The position numbers were made by a program, and so were the translations under genes. This document shows positions 33,304-42,712 of a stretch of 42,712 nt of DNA, piece by piece. Under the pieces are notes generated by a model, which was not told the DNA's origin, ran no database searches, and saw only the letters and a list, made by a program, of their open reading frames with translations. Source of the stretch: Chloroflexi bacterium bin125 (GTDB lineage Bacteria; Chloroflexota; Dehalococcoidia; Bin125). The DNA is taken from assembly GCA_002239025.1 (NCBI GenBank), contig MPNM01000025.1, positions 1 through 42,712 of the forward strand. Reading direction: 5' to 3'. Within the stretch, counting starts at the first letter, position 1, and the number at the start of each line of letters is the position of its first letter.

Positions 33304-34479
33304 TCACCTAGTGACTCTTCTCGGGGCGCTGGCTCTTTTGGATCGTGCGGGACTCCGCTTCTCTGGTTCGAGCCCGATCGCGCTAGCCAGTTCGTCTGCG
33401 AGCAACTGGATGGATGTCGAGGTGTTGTTGACACGTCCTCCTTGAAGAGCCACGCTCTGCCAGCGGGGATTCGTAAGGCGCCAATCGACCGCCGAATGTC
33501 CATTTTCTGCATAACTGTTGATTCGCTTTAGCAGTTCTGGCCATTCTAACGGAGCTTGAGCCTGAGTTCTGCGCGCCAGTTCGGCGAGGGCTCGCTGGGC
33601 TACACCATGTCCAGAAAGCTCGCGTTGACGCAGGTACGCCGGGTGCTCCTCGTCATCGCGCACCATTCGCCAGGCCGGAATCGCATCGGTGAGATAGTCG
33701 ATCACCCTGACAACCTCTGTGGTGTAGCGCTGTTCTTCCTCATCGCCGATTTCAGGTTCAATTGCTCCCAGCAGGGTTTTGGTCATTTCATACAGCGTGG
33801 AGAGCGTCATGAAGTGGCGCGCGTTAGCTGAGAGACTGGTGCTCTCGAAATTCATGCGCCCGTGAAGCAGCGGGGACTCCTCGGCGACCCGCTTGGCAAT
33901 TCTGGCATGGGGGTCTCGATGGGCGAAGAGCAGTGAAATGGATTTTGAAGGGGTTTTGGCGTTGCGGTTGAGGTCGCTGAACAGCGTTTGCGACGTTGCG
34001 ATGTCGGCAAAAGGAACAAGGATGAGCGCGATGTGCTCCGCTGCTAGTTCAGGCCGTTGACGGATCGCCAATTCGATCGACTTCAGCCTGTGTTGCCCGT
34101 CAAGCGCATACAGCGATTCTGTACCGTCCAAGGTCAATTGCCCGAACTCGATACCGCCGGGAAACTTGGCAGTCGACTCAAAGACGAACCCACAGTCCCT
34201 GCCGAGTCGGGCGATGCGGACCTCGACGGTCAACGCAGAGTAGAAGTGGTCATCGTCCGCGACGAGATAAGGAACCATCTCCTTCTCAACCCGCTGGACG
34301 TTGAGTTTGCGCTGCATCTTCAACTCAGGAGGCGTCTCCGGTGTCCAGCCGTCCACGTCTTCTGCATAGTCGATTGTGCGCGCGGCCTCACCGAGGGTCA
34401 TGACCGACACGAAGTAGTCAGTTACACCGATTCGGGCGCGTAGAGCGGGTATGTACGTCGCCATTCTGGTCTGCTCCAT
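33304..34479 (-). CDS. dpdB: DpdB, DGQHR-domain (DndB/ParB-like) protein
   Basis: 391 residues from ATG 34479 (another ATG at 34464). The defining motif is SLYALDGQHRLKSIELAIRQ, shared by DndB, DpdB and related ParB-like proteins, followed by LILVPFADIATSQTLFSDLN and RNAKTPSKSISLLF, also typical. DpdB is needed together with DpdA to insert the deazaguanine base into DNA; it is thought to act as an ATPase or DNA-binding partner. First gene of the minus-strand Dpd operon, overlapping queD's possible GTG start. Divergent from dpdE. Confidence 0.88.
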   Translation of the reverse strand: MEQTRMATYIPALRARIGVTDYFVSVMTLGEAARTIDYAEDVDGWTPETPPELKMQRKLNVQRVEKEMVPYLVADDDHFYSALTVEVRIARLGRDCGFVFESTAKFPGGIEFGQLTLDGTESLYALDGQHRLKSIELAIRQRPELAAEHIALILVPFADIATSQTLFSDLNRNAKTPSKSISLLFAHRDPHARIAKRVAEESPLLHGRMNFESTSLSANARHFMTLSTLYEMTKTLLGAIEPEIGDEEEQRYTTEVVRVIDYLTDAIPAWRMVRDDEEHPAYLRQRELSGHGVAQRALAELARRTQAQAPLEWPELLKRINSYAENGHSAVDWRLTNPRWQSVALQGGRVNNTSTSIQLLADELASAIGLEPEKRSPARSKRASAPRRVTR

Positions 34480-34759
34480 TCTTCAATGTCCTCTTTACGT
34501 CTGCAAACTGGAAGTCCTGGGACGTAGAGGAGTCACAATTGCAGTGGGCATTATCTCATGCCTTACGGAGATCGACAACCCTCGGGCGACCGCCAAACGG
34601 CTAGGGATTCCTCGGGCCTCAGATGAGCATTCCGATCCAATCTGGTCCGCCTCCCGTCGAACGCAGCCACGATCCGATTTAGAATGCTGCGAATGCTGGC
34701 CCGCGGTTGGGACTTCTGACCGGCACCAATCGGGGAATCGCAGCATCGATGGGACACAC
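34480..34759. promoter_or_regulatory. divergent promoter region of the Dpd cluster
   Basis: The 280 bases between the starts of dpdB and dpdE must drive both arms. The plus-strand frame is open through this region but has no protein-like character. No clear operator or -10/-35 pair was identified by eye; assignment rests on gene layout. Confidence 0.45.
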
Positions 34760-37700
34760 ATGACTGTCGACGCTTGGGACGTCCCTTCTTGCCCCAGATG
34801 TGGAAGCCCGATGACGGTTCGGGAAACACGTCGAGGGCGGGACCTTGGCTCGCTCTTCTGGGGCTGCCCCCGATATCCGAAGTGCCGAGGGTCGCGGGAC
34901 ATCGACTACAGGCAAGATGAGCCGTCAACTGAGGAGGTATCTGCTCCAATCTCCGAACCCATTAATCTCGGGTCTCAGCTCAAGGTCGGCGAGTTCGTTT
35001 GGACGTACGACCCCGCGATCGTCGGAAAACTAGTGGAACTCAGTCCGGACCATGCGCGCGTGCGGATCGTCTTCTCCGCGGCCCACAGCGAAGAGCGAGT
35101 CTACGACCCATCTCAGTTGGAGAGAGCGTTTCTTTATCCGCAGACCCGCGTGTACGTTGTCGATGAGAAACGTGAAACTTGGTCAGCCGGCAGAGTCATC
35201 GACTATGACAGGGCGGCCGGAGAGGACGGGTTGGCCTACGTCGTCCGTTTACCCGGCCGCGACGATGCTCCCATCTTGGAGCGCGAACTAGAGACCCGTT
35301 GCTACATCCCCGTGGTAGATCCCACTGACGTGCTTGCCACAGGAGGAATCGAATCTCAGGCATTCCATGATCGGCGGATCAATGCACTTCGCTCGTTACT
35401 AGCACAAAAGAACGCCTCGATCGCCGTGAGCGGACTTGTATCTGCAAATGTGCATTTGATGCGACATCAACTTGAGGTCGTACGTCGCGTGTGGGAGGAC
35501 CCGCTGCAGCGTTTCCTCCTCGCGGACGAGGTTGGGCTGGGAAAGACTATTGAAGCAGGGGCCATTCTGCGTCAACTCCTTACAGACACGCCGTCCGCTC
35601 GGGCCGCCGTAGTCGCACCTGCACAACTCTTACGACAGTGGGAGCGTGAACTCCGAGAGAAGTTTGACATCGATGCCGAGAATGGGGAGGTGATTCTCTA
35701 TGACCTGGAGAACTTAGTCGACGTCCTTGCTGACGACGCGGATCTAGATCTCCTGATCGTCGACGAGGTGCATCACCTGATTGGGGCGAGTGGCGTGTTG
35801 GAGGCAGGATATGAGTTGCTGGCCAACATCGCACACAATGTGCAACGACTTCTGCTGCTCACCGCCACACCCGTGCTCAGCGATGACGCAGCAACATTGG
35901 CTCTGCTTCACTTGCTAGATCCTGTGACCTACCCACTAGGCGATGTCGCTGGCTTCCGCAAACGGAGTGAGCTTCGACAACGCTTTGGCGAGCTCGTATT
36001 GGCGCTTGATCCAGAAGCGCCACTTGCTCTACTCGGGCCTACGATTGCGCAGATAGTCGAACTGCTCGACGATGACCGGGATGTGCGTGGCGCTTGCGTT
36101 ACAGTGCTCAGTCCGGCTCTCACGAACGAAGAGCGGCAGGTCGCCGTGCTAGGCCTGCGGGATTTGATCTCCGACAACTATCGGCTTGACCAACGGCTGA
36201 TTCGTACTCGACGGGTCGATGCCGGCTGGCCGGATCGTTTTTGCCATATCGATGCCCTAGAGGTTGACGACCACTCAACAGTTGAGGAGTTTGTTGACCT
36301 GCTAGAGCGATGGAGATCTGAGGCCGCCGCCGTCGCTACACCCATGACAGAAGGGAGGCTGGCCTGCCTTTACGAAAAGCTGGTGGAAGCACTGGGCCGA
36401 GACCCCGATGAGTTCGCTCAGATGCTCAGTGCGCGGTCGGCAGCGCTGCGCTCAGGAGAGCAGGAAGCCTACCCGGGTGAAATGAACTGGATCGAAGATT
36501 CTCTAGCAGCGTGTAGCAGAACCGGAGACGGGATGAACCGGCTCGAACTCTGCGTCGCGTCCGTCGAACTCACCCTGCGTGGATTGGCCGGACGTGCTGG
36601 AGGAGAAGCGCCACGTATCGTCGCGTTCACGTCCTCCACTTCTTTCGCTGATCGACTAGTTGCCGGACTCCAGGTGCTGAATGTGACGACCGTCGCCAAG
36701 ATCACTCGGGGCATGAGTGACTCCCAAGTCGACGATGCTGTCAAGGAGTTTCTGGAGAGCACAGCTCAGGCGGTGCTTGTTGCCGATCGATCGGCTGAGG
36801 AGGGTCTGAACCTTCAAGCGGCGGACGGATTGCTGCTCATGGATCTGCCGTTTGCCCCCGACCGGCTAGAACAACGGATAGGACGGCTCGATCGAATGGG
36901 GCGTCTTCGCCAGCAGATCTCGACAAGAGTCGTATTGCCAAGCGATGCGGACAGCAGCCCATGGCTAGCGTGGCATGAACTGCTACGGGACGGTTTCGGT
37001 CTCTACACACGATCAATATCCGACGTCCACTTTATGTTGAAGGACATGCGCGAGCAGATTCGAATTGCGCTCTTTCGTCGAGGCGCAGCTGGCCTCGCTG
37101 ACCTGACTAACGACTTCCAGAACGTCTTGGTCGATGAGCGCCGCCGTCAGGACAGGCAATATGCGCTTGAACGTCTGGACCTCGAGGCCCGTGATGCGCA
37201 AGGAGCCTTCGTTCGTCTGGAAGCGGCAGAGCAACGAGTCAGCGAACTAAAGGGGGGCGTGTCCGGTTGGCTTTTCGACGTCTTGCGTCTAGGAGTGCAG
37301 GAACCTGTCTCTGGAACCTTCCGAGTTCATTGGCACCGTCATGCACAGATTCCTGAGAAGCCAGTGTGGCGAGAGCGCTTTGAGCCTGCTCTTGATCGCC
37401 TGCTGACTTTCGAGCGTGGCTTGGCGCTTAATGACCCAAGCGTGCGTCTGGTTCGGCCAGGGTTCACTCTTGTTGATGAGATGCTCAGGCTCATGAACCG
37501 AGACGATCGAGGAACTGCCTTCGCTACGTGGCGCCCAGATTGGCGCTGGCCAGCGGAAGAGGAGGAGTGCTTGGTCTTCCGCCTCACATACGTCGTAGAG
37601 ATCGATCAAGAGCAGCTTCGAGAGTTGCTCAAAGCGCACTCTTCGATCCATGCTGGACAGGTCCGGAGTATGGCGGACGAACTGTTCCCTCCCTGGATCG

Positions 37701-38146
37701 AGACACGTGACTACGATTCAAAGCTTGAACAAGTGAGTGACCCGCTTCTGGTCGAGATCCTGCGCCGGGCTTACAATGGGTCGTCGGACGTGAACCTCGC
37801 CGGTCGCCTTGACCTGATAGACACGACCATCGGTCGATTGCGATTTGCTGCACTTTGCAGCGATATTCGAGCGCGTTCTGAGGAGTTGCTCCGTAGTGAG
37901 CGAGAGTTCGCAACGCAGTTGGAGAGCACTCGCCGCGACGCCTTGCAAACCCTTGCGGCGCAACGCGCCCGCCTTGATCGTCGACACTTGGCGCTCGAGT
38001 CCATCGGTGAGACTGACTCGTCGTTGAACCGCAGGCGCACAGCCGTAGATATTCTTCGTAAGATCGTGGACGCACCGCGCTTGCGGCTTGAGTCGATTGG
38101 TGCTTTGGTCATCTCGCACGATCTCCCAGGTCAGCGCCGTGACTAA
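34760..38146 (+). CDS. dpdE: DpdE, SNF2-like helicase with N-terminal zinc finger
   Basis: About 1,128 residues from ATG 34760. Residues about 8-45 are a topoisomerase-type zinc finger (SCPRCGSPMT, FWGCPRYPKCRGSRDI). The SF2 core follows: LMRHQLEVVRRVW, Walker A LADEVGLGKTIEAGA, DEAD-box variant LLIVDEVHHL, motif III LLLTATPV, and the C-terminal RecA lobe with VLVADRSAEEGLNLQAADG and LEQRIGRLDRMGR. A long charged C-terminal region (about 860-1128) has coiled-coil character. In Dpd clusters these helicases belong to the restriction arm that rejects unmodified DNA. The symbol is assigned by position and domain make-up. dpdF starts inside its last codons. Confidence 0.87.
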   Translation: MTVDAWDVPSCPRCGSPMTVRETRRGRDLGSLFWGCPRYPKCRGSRDIDYRQDEPSTEEVSAPISEPINLGSQLKVGEFVWTYDPAIVGKLVELSPDHARVRIVFSAAHSEERVYDPSQLERAFLYPQTRVYVVDEKRETWSAGRVIDYDRAAGEDGLAYVVRLPGRDDAPILERELETRCYIPVVDPTDVLATGGIESQAFHDRRINALRSLLAQKNASIAVSGLVSANVHLMRHQLEVVRRVWEDPLQRFLLADEVGLGKTIEAGAILRQLLTDTPSARAAVVAPAQLLRQWERELREKFDIDAENGEVILYDLENLVDVLADDADLDLLIVDEVHHLIGASGVLEAGYELLANIAHNVQRLLLLTATPVLSDDAATLALLHLLDPVTYPLGDVAGFRKRSELRQRFGELVLALDPEAPLALLGPTIAQIVELLDDDRDVRGACVTVLSPALTNEERQVAVLGLRDLISDNYRLDQRLIRTRRVDAGWPDRFCHIDALEVDDHSTVEEFVDLLERWRSEAAAVATPMTEGRLACLYEKLVEALGRDPDEFAQMLSARSAALRSGEQEAYPGEMNWIEDSLAACSRTGDGMNRLELCVASVELTLRGLAGRAGGEAPRIVAFTSSTSFADRLVAGLQVLNVTTVAKITRGMSDSQVDDAVKEFLESTAQAVLVADRSAEEGLNLQAADGLLLMDLPFAPDRLEQRIGRLDRMGRLRQQISTRVVLPSDADSSPWLAWHELLRDGFGLYTRSISDVHFMLKDMREQIRIALFRRGAAGLADLTNDFQNVLVDERRRQDRQYALERLDLEARDAQGAFVRLEAAEQRVSELKGGVSGWLFDVLRLGVQEPVSGTFRVHWHRHAQIPEKPVWRERFEPALDRLLTFERGLALNDPSVRLVRPGFTLVDEMLRLMNRDDRGTAFATWRPDWRWPAEEEECLVFRLTYVVEIDQEQLRELLKAHSSIHAGQVRSMADELFPPWIETRDYDSKLEQVSDPLLVEILRRAYNGSSDVNLAGRLDLIDTTIGRLRFAALCSDIRARSEELLRSEREFATQLESTRRDALQTLAAQRARLDRRHLALESIGETDSSLNRRRTAVDILRKIVDAPRLRLESIGALVISHDLPGQRRD

Positions 38147-40670
38147 GTATGCATTCGAGAACGCATTCGAAGCGCTCCGGTCCCGGCTGACTGGCAAGCA
38201 GTTCGCCGTGCCGGAGGAGGCGCCACCACCGATCACTCGCATATTTCGGGCCCTGAATGAGGGCTCAGCTTCATCTCTCGACCTGGCCGTACTCATCCGG
38301 CACGCGCTGCGCCAGGAAGGAGGCGCTCTTCGAGTCCCTTCCGGCGACGGCTTTCCAACGGCCGCAGACTGGGCGTTGGTCGGTGTCGCCGCCACTCCTG
38401 TCCAGGGCGCGTTTAGTGTCCAAGGGCTTGCCTGGAAACCGGACTGGCTGGAGAACGTCCCGGAAGACGGAGTCGATGCCGTGGCAGCACGGGCTGAAGC
38501 GCGAAGGCGAGAGGAACGAGTTACGGCCGATCCGTTTCTCGCCCGATTCAAGTACGACACCTATCGCTCACAGGGCCAGCGCAGAGCACTGCGTGCCGCA
38601 CTGGGAGCACCACGCGGGTCGACACTCGTGGTCTCGCTACCTACAGGCGAGGGGAAGAGCCTCGTGTTCCACGCGCTCGCAAGTCAAGGGCTTGGGGACG
38701 GACCTGGTGTGACACTCGTTGTGACGCCCACAGTCGCACTCGCCGCCGATCACGAGCAGAGTTCAATAGAACTCGGCTTCGATGACACGCCTCTGGCGTA
38801 CCAAGGCGGTAACAGCAAACGGAATCAGGTACTGATCAATCGCGTTCGTGAAGCTCGTCAATCGCTATGTTTCGCTTCTCCAGAAGCAGTCTGTACGTCG
38901 CTGCGTGAGCCATTGCGCGAGGCTGCTCGACATGGCCGCTTACGGGCAATTGTCGTAGATGAAGCACATCTTATTGATGGTTGGGGCATTAATTTTCGAC
39001 CGGAGTTCCAGATGCTGGCCGGCCTTCGACACGAGTTGCTCGCCCTTTCGGGGGAGAGCGGGTTTCGTACAATCCTCCTTTCGGCAACTCTAACCCGTGA
39101 CTCAATTGAGGTGCTCAGAACCCTGTTTCCGGGCGATCCCTTTCGGATTGTGAGCGCGGCGCAGCTACGGCCTGAGGTCGAATTCTGGGTAGCCGGCACA
39201 ACGGACCAAGACAGGCGCGCGTCCCGGGTGTTCGAAGCGCTCCTTCACCTCCCAAGGCCGTTGATCCTGTACACGACGACCCGAGCCGACGCCGCGTACT
39301 GGTTTGACGCGCTCCAAAATCGAGGGTTCCAGCGCATAGGCACCGTCACCGGAGATACACCCGACGGCAAACGCCAGCAAGTCATCAGGGGCTGGCGGAC
39401 GGGGGAGATCGACCTTGTTGTGGGGACATCTGCGTTTGGTCTTGGGATCGACAATCGTGACGTCCGAGCGGTCGTGCATGCCTGTGTGCCCGAATCGCTT
39501 GATCGGTTTTACCAAGAGGTTGGCCGGGGAGGCCGGGATGGAAATGCAAGCATCTCACTTCTTCTCCCATCCCATGCCGACTTAACAACGGCTCGGAGAC
39601 TCAGTCGACGGCAACTGCTGACTGAGGGCAAAGCTCAGCACAGATGGGAGGAAATGTTCACGCATGAGGAGCGTCGGTTCGAAGATGGCGTGCATTTCGT
39701 GCCTGTTGACTGCCGACCAGGGGTAGATGATCGAGAGATTGACATGGTTGGCCCACTGAACACGGCATGGAATGTCAAAACCCTCGTACTGATGGCTGCG
39801 GCGGGTGGGATTCGCCTGCTCGATGTCCCAAGTTGGCTAGTGCGGCAGGTCAACAACGACTTCGATCGCGAAGAAGATGAATGCGAAGAGGGCCCAGAGA
39901 GCAGCCCACGGCCACGAGTGCGACTAGACATCATCGATCCGATGCATCGGGACCCCTCCTTCTGGGAAAATCGGGTAGCAAACTTTCGGGCACGGCAGAA
40001 GGCGGCAGCGGCTCGGTCGTTCCGCCTGATGGGAGAATTCCTGCGCTGCCGACAGTGCGCGGCCGACATCATCGCCCCGCTCTACGAATTCAGCGGTGAC
40101 AAGGAGGCGGTCGTGCCCGAAGTTCAGGTAGGACGAGCTTGTGGCGGCTGCCCGTCGTGCCGACGCTCAGGGCGTCAGCGATACGAACATGGTGCGCCGT
40201 CGACGCCATACCCATGGGCACCTCTAGAGTTGTCGGAACCGCTCCGCCGATTGTTGAAGGGAAACGGTCAATTGCTCGTGTTTTACGGTGAGCGCAAGAC
40301 TGGCCCTCTGGCTCGCCGCCGTGAGCGGGCGGCCTTACGACAAATATCAACTAGCGGAGTCCGAAATTTCGTGCTGCTTGGAGACGCCTTCGAGGTTGCT
40401 GACTTCGCTGACATCGACAATCGGCCAGTGTTCACTGCCGACAGATTGGGGCTAAACGACCTTCCGAATGGCCCAACCGTCGTGGTGGCGAAATCTAGGG
40501 AATCGCTTCCACTGTATCTATTCGATGAGCGCGAACCGGGCAGCGAACGTCTGTGGCTCTTAGACGAGTCGGTGCCACATCCGTCCAAGCCTGGAGTTAC
40601 CCTCCGACAGGCGCCACCAGAGGCCCGATTTCTGAGTTTTGCAGAATTCCTCAGGGAGTTGGAGCAGTGA
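38139..40670 (+). CDS. dpdF: DpdF, RecQ-like DEAD/DEAH helicase
   Basis: About 843 residues from GTG 38139, overlapping the dpdE stop by 8 bases. RecQ-type SF2 motifs: RSQGQRRALRAAL (motif 0), LVVSLPTGEGKSLVFHAL (Walker A), AIVVDEAHLIDGWG (DEAH), TILLSATLT (III), LVVGTSAFGLGIDNRDVRAV (V) and FYQEVGRGGRDGNAS (VI). Past the helicase core a cysteine cluster CRQCAADI with CGGCPSCRRSG suggests zinc binding. Predicted to translocate along DNA as part of the Dpd restriction complex. The end overlaps dpdG by 4 bases. Confidence 0.88.
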   Translation: MTKYAFENAFEALRSRLTGKQFAVPEEAPPPITRIFRALNEGSASSLDLAVLIRHALRQEGGALRVPSGDGFPTAADWALVGVAATPVQGAFSVQGLAWKPDWLENVPEDGVDAVAARAEARRREERVTADPFLARFKYDTYRSQGQRRALRAALGAPRGSTLVVSLPTGEGKSLVFHALASQGLGDGPGVTLVVTPTVALAADHEQSSIELGFDDTPLAYQGGNSKRNQVLINRVREARQSLCFASPEAVCTSLREPLREAARHGRLRAIVVDEAHLIDGWGINFRPEFQMLAGLRHELLALSGESGFRTILLSATLTRDSIEVLRTLFPGDPFRIVSAAQLRPEVEFWVAGTTDQDRRASRVFEALLHLPRPLILYTTTRADAAYWFDALQNRGFQRIGTVTGDTPDGKRQQVIRGWRTGEIDLVVGTSAFGLGIDNRDVRAVVHACVPESLDRFYQEVGRGGRDGNASISLLLPSHADLTTARRLSRRQLLTEGKAQHRWEEMFTHEERRFEDGVHFVPVDCRPGVDDREIDMVGPLNTAWNVKTLVLMAAAGGIRLLDVPSWLVRQVNNDFDREEDECEEGPESSPRPRVRLDIIDPMHRDPSFWENRVANFRARQKAAAARSFRLMGEFLRCRQCAADIIAPLYEFSGDKEAVVPEVQVGRACGGCPSCRRSGRQRYEHGAPSTPYPWAPLELSEPLRRLLKGNGQLLVFYGERKTGPLARRRERAALRQISTSGVRNFVLLGDAFEVADFADIDNRPVFTADRLGLNDLPNGPTVVVAKSRESLPLYLFDEREPGSERLWLLDESVPHPSKPGVTLRQAPPEARFLSFAEFLRELEQ

Positions 40671-41536
40671 GCGTAATCACCACGATGGTCGCGGTACCAA
40701 ACCGTATCGAGGTGGTCGTCGAACACCTCCGATCTGCGAAAAGGGAGAGCGACGCTACCCTGCGAAGACTCTTGTCTCCCCAGACCCTGACAGAGGGAGA
40801 CACCGTTCCGAGCGGCGTGATCAACGAAGCGCGGCGGCTTGGGCTGATAGAGCTTGTTGGAGACTCGATTTGGCAACTGAGCCAAGCTGCAAAGAGTGCG
40901 CAAGACATTAGGGAGTTGCTCGCGAGTGTTCTGTTGACTCCGGAAAAGGCGAAGGCCGCGGATCAGGAGCGAGTCGCGCAAGCGATTGCATGGTTTCTGA
41001 CGCGCGGTATCCAAAATCCTTTGCGCATCGGAGAGAACTGGCGCACCTTGGTCGAGCAGGATTGTCCGACTTCGGACAATGCGTTTGACCTTACGAACCC
41101 CGACCGGTGCCGTCAATTTGCCTTCTGGGTTACTTACCTCGGGTTTGGGTGGCGGCTCGGGGTCGACATGCCAAAGCTGTCGGTTGGTGAGGTACTGGTC
41201 GCTGACCCGTCACGAGCTATTGAGCCGATTCTTCGTACCACTTGCAGGCCGGGAGACATCATCCCGATCGAGGACGTTGTGGGCAGGCTTTCGGATGCCT
41301 GCCCAGTTATCGAGGGTGGCAGTGTGCGCCAATATGTCGAGGGCAAACTCACGGCGGCTCGCCATCGTGCAGAGGGCCAACTCTCACAATCAACTAGCTT
41401 CGCGCTCTCACGCCTCGAATACCGAAGCGCAATCGAAATGCCGCATCCTTCGAGCGATGCTCGCGTGCTAACACTCTCTCTCTGGCCGGAAACGCGGCCC
41501 GTTTCTCACTTGCGGCTATGCGAGGACGACTCATGA
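40667..41536 (+). CDS. dpdG: DpdG-like protein
   Basis: About 289 residues from GTG 40667 (4-base overlap with dpdF); an ATG at 40685 is possible. It begins with a winged-helix-like segment (DTVPSGVINEARRLGLIELV, then DSIWQLSQ) and carries CRQFAFWVTYLGFGWRLG and a segment around LRTTCRPGDIIPIEDVVGRL. No enzymatic motif is visible. Its place between dpdF and dpdH, and its size, match DpdG of the Dpd restriction arm. The name rests mainly on gene order. Confidence 0.72.
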   Translation: MSVITTMVAVPNRIEVVVEHLRSAKRESDATLRRLLSPQTLTEGDTVPSGVINEARRLGLIELVGDSIWQLSQAAKSAQDIRELLASVLLTPEKAKAADQERVAQAIAWFLTRGIQNPLRIGENWRTLVEQDCPTSDNAFDLTNPDRCRQFAFWVTYLGFGWRLGVDMPKLSVGEVLVADPSRAIEPILRTTCRPGDIIPIEDVVGRLSDACPVIEGGSVRQYVEGKLTAARHRAEGQLSQSTSFALSRLEYRSAIEMPHPSSDARVLTLSLWPETRPVSHLRLCEDDS

Positions 41537-42612
41537 GCTTCGAACGTGTTGTGTGCTGGGCTCCAGGCCGCGTTCCTAAAGTGCTGCGAATCGATGCGGA
41601 TGCCGCTGCTGCTCACGTATTCATGGCCATCCACACTGACGAGCCACTTTCGTTCCAGCGTCCAGCAGGTCATCGATCTGCCCGAGAGTTCTTGAATGAC
41701 CTGATCACTGCCTCGGGTGATGTGCGAGCGGTGGTGATTGGCGACAGCGGATCTGGCAAATCTCATCTCGTCCGATGGATCGAGTTGAACATCCCTCCGG
41801 ATCGCGACGACCTGGAGGTTGTCAGCGTCCCGCGATCGGGGACGAGTTTGCGGTGGATTGTGCAGCAATTGATTGCAGTGCTACCGGTGGAACTACAGCA
41901 AGCCTATCGAGAGAAGCTCGTTGTTGTCCCGGAGTCCACATCGCGCCAAAGTGAACTCGAGCTTCGCCTCCTGACCCAACTCGCGCTGGCGCTGGAGCGC
42001 TCGGAGCACCACAACGAAGTAGATGCAGAACTCGCAAACCTTTTGAAGGCCTTCTTCCTCGACCCCGCGATGATCGAGTTTCATACCGGTGGCACAGGTA
42101 TCGTTGCCGACTTGGTACAGCACATCACGAGTAGATCTGATAGAGATTACCGGAGTTCTAGGCGGCGCTTCGAAGAAGCTGACCTTCACCTGGACTCGGC
42201 GATGCTCAAAATCACCGACTTTGCAGCACCGACGATCAGACTTCTACGCACTCTGCAGGTCAATCGAGTCCTCAGGGATCGCGCTGTTTCACTGGTCAAC
42301 GATCACTTGGACGCGACGGTGGCGCAAACGCTTGGCCTTGGCGCAGGAGAACTCACTGGACTTCTGAACGAGATTCGTCGCTTTCTAAAGAGCCGTGGAC
42401 GAACTCTCGTCCTCTTGGTTGAGGACTTCGTGCGCACGGAAGGCATCGATCGTCAACTCTTGGACGCACTCATCGACAGTGGGGACGAACTGTGCGACCT
42501 GCGCTTAGTGATTGCCGTCACGACCGGATACTACGACCGGGAGCTTCTTGATACACAGAAGACCCGGATGCAGTACATCATCGACCTAGGGCCTGTTCAC
42601 ATTGCGGCGTAG
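41533..42612 (+). pseudogene. dpdH: DpdH-like P-loop ATPase, truncated by an insertion sequence
   Basis: ATG 41533 overlaps the dpdG stop by 4 bases. Walker A is VVIGDSGSGKSHLVRWIE at about residues 78-90 and a Walker B-like strand is RTLVLLVEDFVRTEGIDR at about 295. The frame runs as native sequence to about 42585 (KTRMQYIIDL) and then reads eight or so residues of IS sequence before TAG at 42610. DpdH relatives are near 1,000 residues, so about two thirds is missing from this side. The rest may continue past the element, outside the window. As it stands the ATPase is unlikely to work. Confidence 0.78.
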
Positions 42613-42712
42613 ATGTGCCAGAGTGGGAGGCGGATGGCGGCGCGGTCCAGGTGACCAGATGACCTATCAGACGACGCTGAGCGACAAGCAGTATGCGCGG
42701 ATCGAGCCGTTG
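42590..42712 (+). mobile_element. left end of an IS5/IS1182-type insertion sequence (runs off window)
   Basis: Begins after CTAG (42586-42589) with GGCCTGTTCACATTGCGGC, a sequence of the kind found at IS5-group ends. The right end lies outside the window, so the target duplication cannot be confirmed. The end sequence differs from the IS5 element at 28334, so it is a different element. Confidence 0.7.
42659..42712 (+). CDS. transposase N-terminus (partial)
   Basis: ATG 42659 opens MTYQTTLSDKQYARIEPL, the characteristic start of IS5-group (IS427-like) transposases, in which a LSDxQWxxIxPLLP stretch begins the N-terminal DNA-binding region. It is cut by the window end; only 18 residues are visible. 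Confidence 0.75.
   Translation, partial: MTYQTTLSDKQYARIEPL

Noticed and set aside
34451-34759. 103-codon N-terminal extension of DpdE
   Set aside because: Composition is not protein-like, it overlaps the divergent dpdB start, and the zinc finger follows directly after ATG 34760.

Overview
The window looks like a chromosomal segment of a GC-rich bacterium, most likely a member of the Chloroflexota (Thermomicrobia/Sphaerobacter-like). The support is an arginine-rich bS21, many GTG/TTG starts, a PhoB/PhoR-type pair, luciferase-like flavin enzymes and a sortase-type signal of the form APRTGTGG. The lineage is an inference from style, not from a marker tree. No rRNA, convincing tRNA or CRISPR array was seen.

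Positions 1-13,030 are the ordinary chromosomal part and lie almost wholly on the minus strand: an unknown protein, an internally deleted remnant of a CNT nucleoside transporter, a histidine kinase and response regulator separated by C-rich palindromic repeats, rpsU, a run of five related secreted proteins with acidic or glycine-rich stalks and C-terminal sorting signals, a small coiled-coil membrane protein, a luciferase-like oxidoreductase and a VapBC-like toxin-antitoxin pair. Positions 13,030-14,540 are gene-poor and contain decayed sequence.

Positions 14,544-27,050 form a defence island built on cyclic-oligonucleotide signalling. First come a CD-NTase, a HORMA protein and a TRIP13-like ATPase (type III CBASS) with a SLOG effector gene. 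These run into a DEDDh exonuclease, a QueC-like protein, a TGT-like protein, a second CD-NTase and a second SLOG protein (type IV CBASS). The TRIP13 and first SLOG genes each carry one in-frame stop codon. After a PIN protein and an XRE-ImmA regulator on the other strand comes a third system: a patatin phospholipase and a CD-NTase fused to an E2-like domain and a SEC-C zinc motif.

Positions 27,152-29,427 hold two nested, decayed insertion sequences (IS630 then IS5 type). Positions 29,453-42,612 encode a 7-deazaguanine DNA modification and restriction (Dpd) cluster. On the minus strand are dpdB, queD, queC, queE, a YaaA-like dpdC candidate and dpdA. Divergently on the plus strand are dpdE, dpdF, dpdG and dpdH. 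dpdH is cut off by a third insertion sequence at a CTAG site.

The unifying theme is 7-deazaguanine chemistry used twice: two QueC-like and two TGT-like proteins sit within about 15 kb, one pair in CBASS and one in Dpd. Only the Dpd cluster carries QueD and QueE, so it could supply the precursor for both. The strongest points for follow-up are the composite type III/IV CBASS operon, its two nonsense codons, the CD-NTase-E2-SEC-C fusion with its XRE-ImmA neighbour, and the interrupted Dpd restriction arm.
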